From NCBI GenBank assembly GCA_964510535.1, contig CAZECG010000006.1, positions 1 through 64,000 of the forward strand: a stretch of 64,000 nucleotides of DNA. The letters are read 5' to 3'. How positions within the stretch are numbered: the stretch's first letter is position 1; each line of letters starts with the position of its first letter. The stretch comes from JAJPXC01 sp964510535 (lineage in GTDB: Bacteria > Bacteroidota > Bacteroidia > Bacteroidales > Muribaculaceae). Below, one piece after another: positions 1 through 8,179 of this stretch. The notes under the pieces were generated by a model, which was not told where the DNA came from, made no database searches, and was given only the letters and a program-made list of their open reading frames with translations. Position numbers and translations under genes: made by a program.

Positions 1-55
1 GTTTATTACTATGCCCCCTTATATAGGGGTAAGAGCATATTCACTCAGATATGAA

Positions 56-91
56 AAAGGAGAATTGAAGTATGAATTTCAACTCTCCTTT
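56..91 (-). terminator. Intrinsic terminator of the tRNA-Gln unit
   Basis: Inverted repeat with arms at 56-69 and 78-91 (14 positions, one mismatch) and an 8-nt loop. Read on the minus strand it lies 2 nt after the tRNA and is followed by a T-rich run, as expected for an intrinsic terminator. Confidence 0.75.
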
Positions 92-93
92 AG

Positions 94-164
94 TTGCCTT
101 GGAAGGATTCGAACCCTCACAGGCGGAACCAGAATCCGACGTGCTACCATTACACCACAAGGCA
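94..164 (-). tRNA. tRNA-Gln (anticodon CTG)
   Basis: Read on the minus strand, this 71-nt stretch folds as a cloverleaf. The 7-bp acceptor stem is TGCCTTG with CAAGGCA. The anticodon loop is TTCTGGT, giving anticodon CTG (codon CAG, glutamine). The T arm is GAGGG-TTCGAAT-CCTTC, and the discriminator base is A. The 3' CCA is not encoded, so it must be added after transcription. The anticodon stem has one imperfect outer pair. A promoter (188-216) lies upstream and a terminator (56-91) directly downstream, so this is a complete single-tRNA transcription unit. Confidence 0.95.
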
Positions 165-187
165 ATGATTTAGTGGTTTTGCGAGCG

Positions 188-216
188 CAAAGGTACGCAT
201 AATTTTTAAATTGCAA
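188..216 (-). promoter_or_regulatory. Bacteroidota-type promoter for tRNA-Gln
   Basis: On the minus strand TACCTTTG (188-195) matches the TAnnTTTG -7 element, and a TTG (214-216) lies 18 nt further upstream. The predicted start, about 180, is roughly 15 nt before the tRNA. Confidence 0.65.
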
Positions 217-298
217 AAGAAATTCGGACATTTTTCATAGAAATACCATTTTTCACATTAAAAAACATTCGTTCAGCCCTTATGGTTGGCAAGTATGT

Positions 299-306
299 TA
301 TATTTG
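299..306 (+). promoter_or_regulatory. -7 element upstream of the DUF4924 gene
   Basis: TATATTTG matches TAnnTTTG. The expected transcript start, about 313, lies just before the ATG at 327, which supports that start over upstream alternatives. No clear TTG was seen at the -33 position. Confidence 0.45.
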
Positions 307-326
307 CAGTACCAAATATCCATAAG

Positions 327-878
327 ATGATTGTAGCTTCACAGAAACGTAAAGAAAATATCGCCGAGTACTTGCTGTATATGTGGCAAATCGAAGACAT
401 AATAAGGGCTAACGGCCTCGATTTAGAGCGCATCGAGCACAATGTAATCGATAAATACTCTTTGCCGGGGGCGCAACACAAAGAGATGGTCGAATGGTAC
501 GAATCCCTTATTGACATGATGCGGAGAGAATGTGTCGCCGAAAAAGGGCATCTCCAGATCAACACTAACGTGCTCATGGCTCTCGTACAACTCCACCAGG
601 CTTTGCTCAAAGACCCGCACTTCCCGGATTACACGGCAGAATTTTATCGTACATTACCTTTTATTGTTGAATTACGCTCCAAAGCCGGTGACTCTAAAAG
701 CGGTGAGATCGAAACCTGTTTCACCGCATTGTACGGGATGTTGATGTTAAGGCTTCAGGGCAAAGAGGTGTCACCAGACACACTAAATGCCATCAAACAA
801 ATCTCAAAATTTATTGCCATGCTCTCACATTATTTCAAATTGGACAGCGAAGATAATCTATTCAAGAATGATGAGTGA
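327..878 (+). CDS. DUF4924 family protein
   Basis: A 183-aa cytoplasmic protein with no signal peptide or membrane segment. The N-terminus (IVASQKRKENIAEYLLYMWQ, then IRANGLDL) and the central MMRREC and KGHLQIN stretches are recognisable features of DUF4924, a Bacteroidota-restricted all-alpha family of unknown function. The reading frame is open back to 282, but the ATG at 327 was chosen because the family begins at MIVA and a TAnnTTTG element ends at 306. The gene is followed, after its stop, by the rfbD promoter, so it appears monocistronic. Family membership is from recognition of conserved stretches; no function is claimed. Confidence 0.85.
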   Translation: MIVASQKRKENIAEYLLYMWQIEDIIRANGLDLERIEHNVIDKYSLPGAQHKEMVEWYESLIDMMRRECVAEKGHLQINTNVLMALVQLHQALLKDPHFPDYTAEFYRTLPFIVELRSKAGDSKSGEIETCFTALYGMLMLRLQGKEVSPDTLNAIKQISKFIAMLSHYFKLDSEDNLFKNDE

Positions 879-895
879 CGAGACACAATAGTCTG

Positions 896-926
896 TTGCA
901 ATTTTAGCACAAACAGTGTAACTTTG
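896..926 (+). promoter_or_regulatory. Promoter of rfbD-prfC
   Basis: TTG (896-898), a 20-nt spacer, then TAACTTTG (919-926). This is a full match to the Bacteroidota -33/-7 arrangement. The ATG of rfbD follows at 952. Confidence 0.7.
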
Positions 927-951
927 CAGTCGATTTACAAAAAGTCACTCA

Positions 952-1818
952 ATGAATATACTTGTAACAGGCGCGAACGGCCAGCTTGGACATGAATTGA
1001 GAAATCAGCTCGAGGTTGATTTCCAGGGGCAAGTCCTTTACACAGACATCGAAGAGCTCGATTTGACAAACGCTAGCGCAATAGAGCATTTCGTCACAAA
1101 AAACGATATCACCCACATCGTAAACTGCGCCGCATACACTGCTGTAGACAAGGCTGAGGAGGACAAACTCCAATGCACTGCGGTTAATGTCGATGCGGTG
1201 AAAAATATAGCCAAAGCCGCTGACGCAAACGGAATAAAGGTAATACATCTGTCCACCGATTATGTCTTTGACGGAACAGCCTACAAACCCTACTCCGAAT
1301 CAGATAAAGTCAATCCAATCTCACAATACGGTACATCCAAGCGAAAAGGAGAGACCGCGTTGCTTGCCCTCGCACCCGAGAGTATCATCATCCGCACGTC
1401 TTGGTTATATTCTCCATACGGCCACAATTTTGTCAAAACTATACTAAAAAAAGCGACCGAAGGCAAAGAGCTGAAAGTTGTAGCCGATCAAATCGGGACA
1501 CCGACCTACGCCGTTGATTTGGCTAAAGCCATTGTGAGAATACTGCAATCCCACCAATGGGTAGAGGGCATCTATCATTTCTCAAATGAGGGAGTGTGTT
1601 CATGGTATGACTTCGCAAAAGCGATTATCAGGATTAGCAGCCTTAAATGCCCCATCACGCCAATACCTACCGAGGACTACCCCACCCCCGCGGCTCGCCC
1701 TTACTACAGCATTCTCAACAAAAGCAGAATCAAGGCAACCTATGGTGTAGAAATCCCACATTGGGAAGAAAGCCTCGCCAATTGCATTAACCGTATCACC
1801 CAAACAATAAACCCCTAA
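952..1818 (+). CDS. rfbD: dTDP-4-dehydrorhamnose reductase
   Basis: Reduces dTDP-4-dehydro-L-rhamnose to dTDP-L-rhamnose with NAD(P)H, the last step of rhamnose donor synthesis for surface polysaccharide. The protein is 288 aa, the normal length. It is an extended SDR fold: the nucleotide-binding GANGQLG lies at residues 7-13, STDYVFDG at about 101-108, and the catalytic YxxxK pair is Y126/K130. The C-terminal substrate region (TPAARPYYSILNKS) is also typical. The other dTDP-rhamnose genes are not in this window. prfC starts 8 nt after the stop, so the two are probably co-transcribed from the promoter at 896-926. Confidence 0.93.
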   Translation: MNILVTGANGQLGHELRNQLEVDFQGQVLYTDIEELDLTNASAIEHFVTKNDITHIVNCAAYTAVDKAEEDKLQCTAVNVDAVKNIAKAADANGIKVIHLSTDYVFDGTAYKPYSESDKVNPISQYGTSKRKGETALLALAPESIIIRTSWLYSPYGHNFVKTILKKATEGKELKVVADQIGTPTYAVDLAKAIVRILQSHQWVEGIYHFSNEGVCSWYDFAKAIIRISSLKCPITPIPTEDYPTPAARPYYSILNKSRIKATYGVEIPHWEESLANCINRITQTINP

Positions 1819-1826
1819 ATATAACT

Positions 1827-3407
1827 GTGGCATCAATCTCTGATGAAATAAAACGCCGGCGCACATTCGCTATCATTAGCCATCCCGATGCAGGCAAGAC
1901 AACGTTGACCGAAAAACTTCTCCTTTTTGGAGGCGCTATTCACATCGCAGGAGCAGTCAAGTCAAATAAGATTAAAAAGACTGCTACATCTGACTGGATG
2001 GATATTGAGAAACAGCGCGGCATATCGGTTGCGACATCCGTGATGGGTTTCAACTATGGGGATTACAAGATAAACATCCTCGACACCCCGGGCCACCAGG
2101 ATTTTGCCGAGGACACTTACAGAACACTGACAGCCGTTGACAGCGTTATTATCGTGGTAGACGTGGCAAAAGGTGTCGAACAGCAGACGAGAAAGTTGAT
2201 GGAGGTATGCCGAATGCGCAATACTCCGGTAATAATATTCGTCAACAAACTCGACCGCGAAGGCCGTGACCCGTTTGAAATCCTTGACGAGCTTGAATCT
2301 GAACTTAAAATAAACGTCAGACCTCTATCTTGGCCTATCAATATCGGTGCTAAATTCAAAGGTGTCTACAATATCTATGAGCATTCTCTTGATTTATTCA
2401 CGCCAAATAAACAAAAGGTATCGGAACGAGTGGAAATAGATGACATCAACGACAAGGCTATTGACGAGTCAGTAGGCGAGATTGATGCCGCAAAACTCCG
2501 CGATGACCTTGAATTGATTGAAGGCGTATACCCGGATTTTAATGTCGAAGAATACCTTAGCGGCTCTCTGGCTCCGGTTTTCTTTGGCTCGGCTCTGAAC
2601 ACGTTCGGCGTTAAAGAGCTTCTCGACTGTTTTGTGAAAATAGCTCCGTCGCCCAAGCCGATTAACGCCGAAGAACGCCAAATCAGTCCCGAAGAAGAAC
2701 CTTTCACTGGATTCGTGTTTAAGATACACGCCAATATGGACCCCAATCATCGCAGTTGTATCGCATTCGTAAAGGTATGCTCCGGGAAGTTTGAGCGCAA
2801 TGCTAATTACAAACACATACGCACCGGTAAAATGATGCGTTTTGCCGCACCCACTGCATTTATGGCTCAAAAAAAGAGCATTGTAGATGAAGCGTTTCCC
2901 GGAGATATTGTCGGAATACCAGACACGGGCAACTTCAAAATAGGCGATACTTTGACATCGGGCGAGGAACTGCATTTCAAAGGGTTACCAAGCTTTTCGC
3001 CCGAGATGTTCAAATATATTGAAAACACCGACCCCATGAAATCAAAGCAGTTGGAGAAAGGCATACAGCAGCTCATGGATGAAGGTGTGGCTCAATTGTT
3101 TATCAATCAATTCAATGGACGAAAATTAATTGGCACAGTCGGCCAGCTTCAATTTGAGGTTATACAATACCGTTTGTTGCACGAGTACGGCGCTCAATGT
3201 CGATGGGAACCCATTTCGCTTTACAAAGCCTGCTGGATTGAGAGCGATGACAACGACGCTCTTGAAGCTTTTAAAAAGCGGAAACATCAATTCATGGCCG
3301 TAGACCGCAATGGCAGGGATGTTTTTCTTGCCGATTCAAGCTATGTGCTCACAATGGCACAAAACGATTTCCCAAAAATCAGATTCCACTTTACCAGCGA
3401 ATTTTGA
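1827..3407 (+). CDS. prfC: Peptide chain release factor 3 (RF3)
   Basis: Translational GTPase that removes RF1/RF2 from the ribosome after peptide release. It is 526 aa, as usual for RF3. The G1 P-loop HPDAGKTT is at about residues 19-26, DTPGH (G3) at 86-90 and NKLD (G4) at 140-143. An EF-Tu-like domain 2 and the RF3 C-terminal domain follow, with the GQLQFEV stretch. The start is GTG at 1827, 8 nt after the rfbD stop; no in-frame ATG fits the family N-terminus. It converges with hisF, and no strong terminator separates them. Confidence 0.95.
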   Translation: MASISDEIKRRRTFAIISHPDAGKTTLTEKLLLFGGAIHIAGAVKSNKIKKTATSDWMDIEKQRGISVATSVMGFNYGDYKINILDTPGHQDFAEDTYRTLTAVDSVIIVVDVAKGVEQQTRKLMEVCRMRNTPVIIFVNKLDREGRDPFEILDELESELKINVRPLSWPINIGAKFKGVYNIYEHSLDLFTPNKQKVSERVEIDDINDKAIDESVGEIDAAKLRDDLELIEGVYPDFNVEEYLSGSLAPVFFGSALNTFGVKELLDCFVKIAPSPKPINAEERQISPEEEPFTGFVFKIHANMDPNHRSCIAFVKVCSGKFERNANYKHIRTGKMMRFAAPTAFMAQKKSIVDEAFPGDIVGIPDTGNFKIGDTLTSGEELHFKGLPSFSPEMFKYIENTDPMKSKQLEKGIQQLMDEGVAQLFINQFNGRKLIGTVGQLQFEVIQYRLLHEYGAQCRWEPISLYKACWIESDDNDALEAFKKRKHQFMAVDRNGRDVFLADSSYVLTMAQNDFPKIRFHFTSEF

Positions 3408-3436
3408 TATAGGGGTGCGTTTACCCCCCCATAAAA

Positions 3437-4192
3437 TCAGAGTCTTACCTCGACACCGCGTGTGCCGAGGTAATTTTTCAGTTTAGGAATGGAAATTTCC
3501 TGGAAGTGAAATATACTTGCAGCGAGAGCGGCGTCAGCGCCACCAACTGTAAACACGTCGTAAAAATGCCCGTAATCGCCTGCGCCTCCTGAAGCGATCA
3601 CAGGAATCTGGAGCGATTCGTGCAATTTAGCAAGTGCGTCACAAGCGAATCCCGCCTTGACGCCATCGTGATTCATGCTTGTGAACAGTATCTCGCCGGC
3701 GCCGCGTTCTTGAGCCTCATGAGCCCATTCAACCAGCTTTCGGTCAGTCGGAATACGACCGCCATTAATATGGCAAATCCACTCACCGTTAACACATCGG
3801 GCATCTATCGCAACGACACAAACCTGATTACCAAAACGCCTTGAAATTCCATCAATCAAATCTGGATTGCGCAACGCTGCAGAATTGACCGATACCTTAT
3901 CAGCTCCCGCATTCAACAGCTTGTCGACATCATCAACCGCATTGATTCCTCCACCTACGGTGAAAGGGATACTCACTCGTTCAGCGACCCGGCTGACAAG
4001 TTCAACAAAAGTCTTTCGTCCCTCATGCGAAGCGGTTATATCAAGATATACCAACTCATCCGCTCCGTCCCGGCTGTAACGTTCCCCAAGTTCCACCGGA
4101 TCGCCGGCATCCCTGAAATTCACAAAATTAACACCCTTAACGGTCTGCCCGTCCTTCACATCGAGACATGGGATAATGCGTTTAGCCAACAT
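3437..4192 (-). CDS. hisF: Imidazole glycerol phosphate synthase, cyclase subunit
   Basis: With HisH it converts PRFAR and glutamine-derived ammonia to imidazole glycerol phosphate and AICAR in histidine synthesis. The protein is 251 aa, a (beta-alpha)8 barrel. The two catalytic aspartates are visible as D11 (in PCLDVKDG) and D130 (in VVAIDARC), and phosphate-binding glycine turns are at GGGINAVDD and ASGGAG. It is the last gene of purU-hisH-hisA-hisF, 8 nt after hisA. No other histidine genes lie nearby, so the pathway is split across the genome. Confidence 0.95.
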   Translation of the reverse strand: MLAKRIIPCLDVKDGQTVKGVNFVNFRDAGDPVELGERYSRDGADELVYLDITASHEGRKTFVELVSRVAERVSIPFTVGGGINAVDDVDKLLNAGADKVSVNSAALRNPDLIDGISRRFGNQVCVVAIDARCVNGEWICHINGGRIPTDRKLVEWAHEAQERGAGEILFTSMNHDGVKAGFACDALAKLHESLQIPVIASGGAGDYGHFYDVFTVGGADAALAASIFHFQEISIPKLKNYLGTRGVEVRL

Positions 4193-4200
4193 ATACTATT

Positions 4201-4929
4201 TCAACGTTTCAAATTATATAGCTCTAAATCTTTAAGCGTAATACGGTTTTCATAAATGGCCTTTCCTACTATAACTTCAGGTACTGACAATTCGTCAAGC
4301 CGCTCTACATCAGCCATAGAAGATATGCCACCGCTCGCTATCAGATAGATTCCATTCACTTTCTCGATTATTTCCTTGTATAGTTCTAACGATGGGCCTG
4401 AAAGCATCCCATCAAGGTCTATGTCGGTAGAGATAACTTTTTTGACTCCTTTATTTCTAAAATCCGAAATAAAATCGATTACGTCTAACATTGAACCATC
4501 AAGCCACCCCGAAGTGGCAACTTTGCGGTTTTTCGCATCGGCACCCAAAATCACGATATCCGAACCATATTTATTAAGCCAACTGATAAATCGGTCAGGA
4601 GACTTAACCGCCACACTCCCCCCGGTAACCATCGAAGCCCCGCAATCCATCACTATCGACAGATCATCATCTGTCTTTACGCCCCCGCCGAAATCGACTA
4701 TCAACGATGTCTTGGTCACGATATTCTCCAAAATCTTGTAGTTTACAACATGACTGGCTTTTGCGCCATCAAGGTCCACCAAATGCAGCCTGCGGCAGCC
4801 TGCATCGACCAACCTGAGAGCCATGTCAACAGGATTGTCTGAGTAGGATTTCACTTCATTATAGTTCCCTTGGGTAAGCCTGACACATTTTCCATTTATT
4901 ATGTCAATAGCCGGGATTATTTCTATCAT
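4201..4929 (-). CDS. hisA: ProFAR isomerase
   Basis: Catalyses the Amadori-type ring opening of ProFAR to PRFAR, the step before HisHF. It is 242 aa and a (beta-alpha)8 barrel paralogous to HisF. The acid/base aspartates correspond to D9 (IPAIDIING) and D131 (LGADAKN). Phosphate-binding motifs FGGGVKTDDD and SGGISS are visible. The start codon overlaps the hisH stop by 4 bp (ATGA), consistent with translational coupling. Confidence 0.95.
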   Translation of the reverse strand: MIEIIPAIDIINGKCVRLTQGNYNEVKSYSDNPVDMALRLVDAGCRRLHLVDLDGAKASHVVNYKILENIVTKTSLIVDFGGGVKTDDDLSIVMDCGASMVTGGSVAVKSPDRFISWLNKYGSDIVILGADAKNRKVATSGWLDGSMLDVIDFISDFRNKGVKKVISTDIDLDGMLSGPSLELYKEIIEKVNGIYLIASGGISSMADVERLDELSVPEVIVGKAIYENRITLKDLELYNLKR

Positions 4930-5519
4930 AATTCCAAAAATGATTTAAGGACCAGCTCACCTGCCGGGCCGCTTTTCTCCGGATGAAACTGGGTCGCATA
5001 AAAGTTGTCACGGTGCAACGCGGCACTGAACGGGACAGTGTAGTCTGTAATTGCCGCTGTATCAGGAATAATAGGCACGTAGTAGCTATGCACATAATAG
5101 ACATAACGTTCCGAAATCTCTTTTGGCAGAAATCCGCCATTAACCACCGACAAAGTATTCCACCCCATATGAGGTATTTTGAAATCATTGCTGACGGCTT
5201 TAAAGCGTCTCACATCAGCGTCAAAAATCCCGATACAGTCCACATCGCCCTCCTCCGAATGCCGACACATCAACTGTTGCCCGATACATATGCCGAGCAC
5301 CGGCTGTGTCAGCGAAGCGATAACACGATCAAGCCCGGTAGAACGAAGATGAGCCATTGCCGATGCCGCCTCTCCCACTCCCGGGAAAATCACCTTGTCG
5401 GCGTTTCGCAATTGCACGGGGTCATCGGTAACAATAGCGTCAACGCCAAGACGGCGTAACGCACATAACACCGAGAAATTATTGCCAGCGTTATATTTCA
5501 CAATCGCTATTTGCGCCAT
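4926..5519 (-). CDS. hisH: Imidazole glycerol phosphate synthase, glutaminase subunit
   Basis: Class I glutamine amidotransferase that feeds ammonia to HisF. It is 197 aa. The nucleophile is C78 in GICIGQQ, and the rest of the triad is H179 and E181 in TQFHPEKSG. The oxyanion strand region PGVGEA is present. The stop overlaps the hisA start by 4 bp, and purU ends 9 nt upstream, so the four genes form one minus-strand operon. All active-site residues are intact. Confidence 0.95.
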   Translation of the reverse strand: MAQIAIVKYNAGNNFSVLCALRRLGVDAIVTDDPVQLRNADKVIFPGVGEAASAMAHLRSTGLDRVIASLTQPVLGICIGQQLMCRHSEEGDVDCIGIFDADVRRFKAVSNDFKIPHMGWNTLSVVNGGFLPKEISERYVYYVHSYYVPIIPDTAAITDYTVPFSAALHRDNFYATQFHPEKSGPAGELVLKSFLEL

Positions 5520-5528
5520 CTTTCACAA

Positions 5529-6401
5529 TCAGCTAAAAACGACAGTCTTATTGTTATAAGTCAATATTTTTCTCTGGATATGTTTCTCGACAGCTCGCGA
5601 CAGGACAATCTTCTCCAAATCGCGTCCTTTTTTCACCAAATCATCGATTGTGTCCTTATGTGTTATCCTGACAATATCTTGCTCTATGATAGGTCCCGCA
5701 TCAAGATCGGTCGTAACGTAATGACTTGTAGCACCAATTAATTTAACTCCGCGCTGATAAGCCGCATGATATGGCTTTGCGCCAATGAAAGCAGGAAGAA
5801 ATGAATGATGGATATTGATTATGCGGTCGGGGTACCTGTTGATAAAATCTTCCGACAGCACCTGCATATAGCGCGCCAGAACAATGAAATCTATGTTATA
5901 TCGAGTCAAAAGGTCAAATTCGACCTGCTCCATCTCAACTTTATTGCTATTATTGAGCGGAACCACCTCAAAAGGAATGCCAAACTGCTCGGCGACAATC
6001 TTCAAATCGGGGTGATTGCTGATTATCAACGGAATTTCGACATCCCATTCACCAGCTATGTATCTGGCAAGTATGTCATACAGACAATGCGACATTTTCG
6101 AGACGAAAATCGCCATTCTTTGAGGCTTCGACGTGAACGAAAGTTTATAGGTCAGTTCATAACGCTGGGCATACAGTGTCTGAAAATAATCGTTGATTTT
6201 TTCGGTCGGAATCCCGAATTTATCAAGATCCCATTCAACCCTCATATAGAAAACACCGTTGACTCGGTCTACATATTGGTCCAAATATATGATATTACCA
6301 CCATTAGCGTTAATAAATTCTGTTATCACAGCGATAATACCTGGTTTATCGGGGCAATGCATCAACAGCACTGCCGTATTCTGTTTTTTCTTTTCCACCA
6401 T
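5529..6401 (-). CDS. purU: Formyltetrahydrofolate deformylase
   Basis: Hydrolyses 10-formyl-tetrahydrofolate to formate and tetrahydrofolate. The protein is 290 aa, typical for PurU. An N-terminal ACT regulatory domain covers about residues 10-90 (LLMHCPDKPGIIAVITEFI). A formyltransferase-fold domain follows, with the N-H-D catalytic set visible in INIHHSFLPAF and in the later TTDLDAGPII. It is first in an operon with hisH, hisA and hisF, 9 nt before hisH. This fits metabolically because HisHF releases AICAR, whose recycling consumes 10-formyl-THF (inference). A TATCTTTG element lies 30 nt upstream. Confidence 0.93.
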   Translation of the reverse strand: MVEKKKQNTAVLLMHCPDKPGIIAVITEFINANGGNIIYLDQYVDRVNGVFYMRVEWDLDKFGIPTEKINDYFQTLYAQRYELTYKLSFTSKPQRMAIFVSKMSHCLYDILARYIAGEWDVEIPLIISNHPDLKIVAEQFGIPFEVVPLNNSNKVEMEQVEFDLLTRYNIDFIVLARYMQVLSEDFINRYPDRIINIHHSFLPAFIGAKPYHAAYQRGVKLIGATSHYVTTDLDAGPIIEQDIVRITHKDTIDDLVKKGRDLEKIVLSRAVEKHIQRKILTYNNKTVVFS

Positions 6402-6430
6402 CAGAAATTGAATAATTGTAAAACCGATGG

Positions 6431-6438
6431 CAAAGATA
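6431..6438 (-). promoter_or_regulatory. -7 element of the purU-hisHAF operon
   Basis: Minus-strand TATCTTTG matches TAnnTTTG. The predicted start is about 23 nt before the purU ATG. No TTG was found at the ideal -33 distance. Confidence 0.5.
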
Positions 6439-6491
6439 GCGATAATTTAAGACTTCTGGAAATCATTTAATTACAAAATAGCACCAAAAGA

Positions 6492-6523
6492 AATCTCCGC
6501 CATCGCAAAGAACAGCGGAGATT
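6492..6523 (-). terminator. Terminator of the TerD-rsmI-lipoprotein gene set
   Basis: Arms at 6492-6500 and 6515-6523 form a perfect 9-bp stem. On the minus strand it is followed by TTTCTTTTGG. It lies 26 nt after the stop of the 6549-7409 lipoprotein. Confidence 0.65.
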
Positions 6524-6548
6524 ACTCCTGTTATAATCGTTTATATTA

Positions 6549-7409
6549 TCAGTCGATTTGTATAACAAGATAATTAGACAGGCCCCAGAAGCGTTTCGAG
6601 TCGGTAATTTTCAGCACTTTTTGTCCATTTTCGTCAACAATCTCGTAAGAATCTGCCGGTTGGTTGGTAAGCACTTTAGCTTTTTTGGAGTGAAGGTTTA
6701 TAACCGATATATTGGCCTTGTCGGCAGTGGTGAAGAACCCTTGCTTGAAATCGCTGGGCATAATTTTGGTTTTACGCAGGAAGCCTGTTTCGATTATGTT
6801 GTTTTCTTTGAGTTCTTTCTTACTTCCGATAGCGTAGTAGCAGGTGTTTAGCTCTTCGTTGAGCTTCATCGATTGTCGCTGGGCTGCATCACGTTCAGCG
6901 GTGACGCCCTCAACCGTCGTATTCAAAGAGTCGACAGTCATGCCAAGTTTCTCAATATGGATATTGGCTGCGGCGAGGTCATTGCGCAGCGTTTCGATAG
7001 TCGATTCTTGAGAGGCAATCTGTGCTTTTAGGCTCTCAATTGACTTGCGTAGGGTGGCATTTCTTGAATTGCTCGAAGTCAACTTTTTCTCAAGCTCTGC
7101 CAAACGCTGACGACGGTCTTGAAGTGACTTTTGGATGGCTACCATATCCTCACGTACCTGATCACGGCGCGATTTAGACTCCGCTCCAAGATCGGCGGTG
7201 TTCGACAATATCTGCTCCAAATCCTTAATTTGGTTCATTCCCTCGGTAATATCGTTCATCAGGTTCAGAAGGCTGTCCTGGTTAGCAAGAGCGACTTCCA
7301 ATGAATCGCGGGTAGTGGGAACACCTTCTGTCGACTCGTTCTTACTTCCGCCGCATGCCGTCATTAAAAGCGACGCTGCTATTACAAATGTCGATGTTAA
7401 CTTTTTCAT
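6549..7409 (-). CDS. Coiled-coil lipoprotein of unknown function
   Basis: A 286-aa predicted lipoprotein. The N-terminus has a basic start, a hydrophobic stretch and a lipobox (LLMTACGG) with the lipidated cysteine near residue 19. Residues of about 40-185 are rich in heptad-like Leu/Ile/Val, Glu, Lys and Gln and should form a long coiled coil. A compact C-terminal domain of about 85 residues follows (from CYYAIGSKKELKENNIIE to SKRFWGLSNYLVIQID), which resembles conserved Bacteroidales envelope lipoproteins. It lies 38 nt after rsmI and is followed by a terminator. A structural role at the envelope is plausible, but no function is established. Confidence 0.75.
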   Translation of the reverse strand: MKKLTSTFVIAASLLMTACGGSKNESTEGVPTTRDSLEVALANQDSLLNLMNDITEGMNQIKDLEQILSNTADLGAESKSRRDQVREDMVAIQKSLQDRRQRLAELEKKLTSSNSRNATLRKSIESLKAQIASQESTIETLRNDLAAANIHIEKLGMTVDSLNTTVEGVTAERDAAQRQSMKLNEELNTCYYAIGSKKELKENNIIETGFLRKTKIMPSDFKQGFFTTADKANISVINLHSKKAKVLTNQPADSYEIVDENGQKVLKITDSKRFWGLSNYLVIQID

Positions 7410-7447
7410 TTTAATAAATTGTAAGTTTATAAATATTTAGTTGAAAT

Positions 7448-8179
7448 TTAGCTTTCGGATTGGCCTGTCTTATACTTATTGCGGTGTATGCGACGCTCCT
7501 TTTCTCCGCGTTTACCGCTTACAACGACAACAATCTCTCCACGCGGATTGTTCCGTTCAAAATATGAAATCAATTCGCCCAAAGTGCCTCGATGCGTCGA
7601 GTCATGCAGTTTTGATATTTCTCTTGACACCGAAGCCTCTCGCTCTAAGCCACACACCTCGGCCAGTTCATTTAACGTTTTGACCAATCTGAGCGGTGAC
7701 TCATAGATTACAAATGTGCGCTGCTCATCGCCAAGCTCAGCCAACCGCGACGACCTTCCTTTTTTTTGCGGCAGAAAACCCTCAAAACAAAACCGTTCGC
7801 ACGGAAGCCCTGAGTTGACTAAAGCAGGAACAAATGCGGTCGGGCCAGGAAGTGTCTCAACGTCAATCCCTTCACGGCGGCATTCGCGGGTCATCATAAA
7901 TCCAGGGTCGGATATCGCCGGTGTGCCGGCGTCAGAGACTAATCCGATTGTTTCACCGTTTTTCAACCGTTCGATAAACGTTGCAACGGTCTCATGCTCG
8001 TTAAATTTATGATGACTGCTCATTGGGACATTTATGCCGAAATGCTTCATGACAACAGCACTCGTGCGTGTATCCTCGGCGAGTATCAGATCACAGTTTT
8101 TCAACACCTCGATGGCTCGCGGTGACATATCCGACAGATTTCCCACCGGAGTGGGTACGATATATAGTTTGCCTGCCAT
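7448..8179 (-). CDS. rsmI: 16S rRNA (cytidine-1402-2'-O)-methyltransferase
   Basis: Methylates the ribose 2'-OH of C1402 in the decoding centre of 16S rRNA. It is 243 aa and belongs to the tetrapyrrole-methylase SAM fold. Visible motifs are the N-terminal GKLYIVPTPVGNL, AEDTRTS, and VSDAGTPAISDPG in the SAM site. The chosen start is ATG at 8179. Its first base is shared with the last position of the upstream gene's TGA stop, so the two are tightly coupled; the TTG one codon earlier is less likely. A lipoprotein gene follows after 38 nt. Confidence 0.95.
   Translation of the reverse strand: MAGKLYIVPTPVGNLSDMSPRAIEVLKNCDLILAEDTRTSAVVMKHFGINVPMSSHHKFNEHETVATFIERLKNGETIGLVSDAGTPAISDPGFMMTRECRREGIDVETLPGPTAFVPALVNSGLPCERFCFEGFLPQKKGRSSRLAELGDEQRTFVIYESPLRLVKTLNELAEVCGLEREASVSREISKLHDSTHRGTLGELISYFERNNPRGEIVVVVSGKRGEKERRIHRNKYKTGQSES

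Noticed and set aside
3412..3427. GGGGT/ACCCC hairpin between prfC and hisF
   Set aside because: A 5-bp stem without a T-run is too weak to call a terminator.
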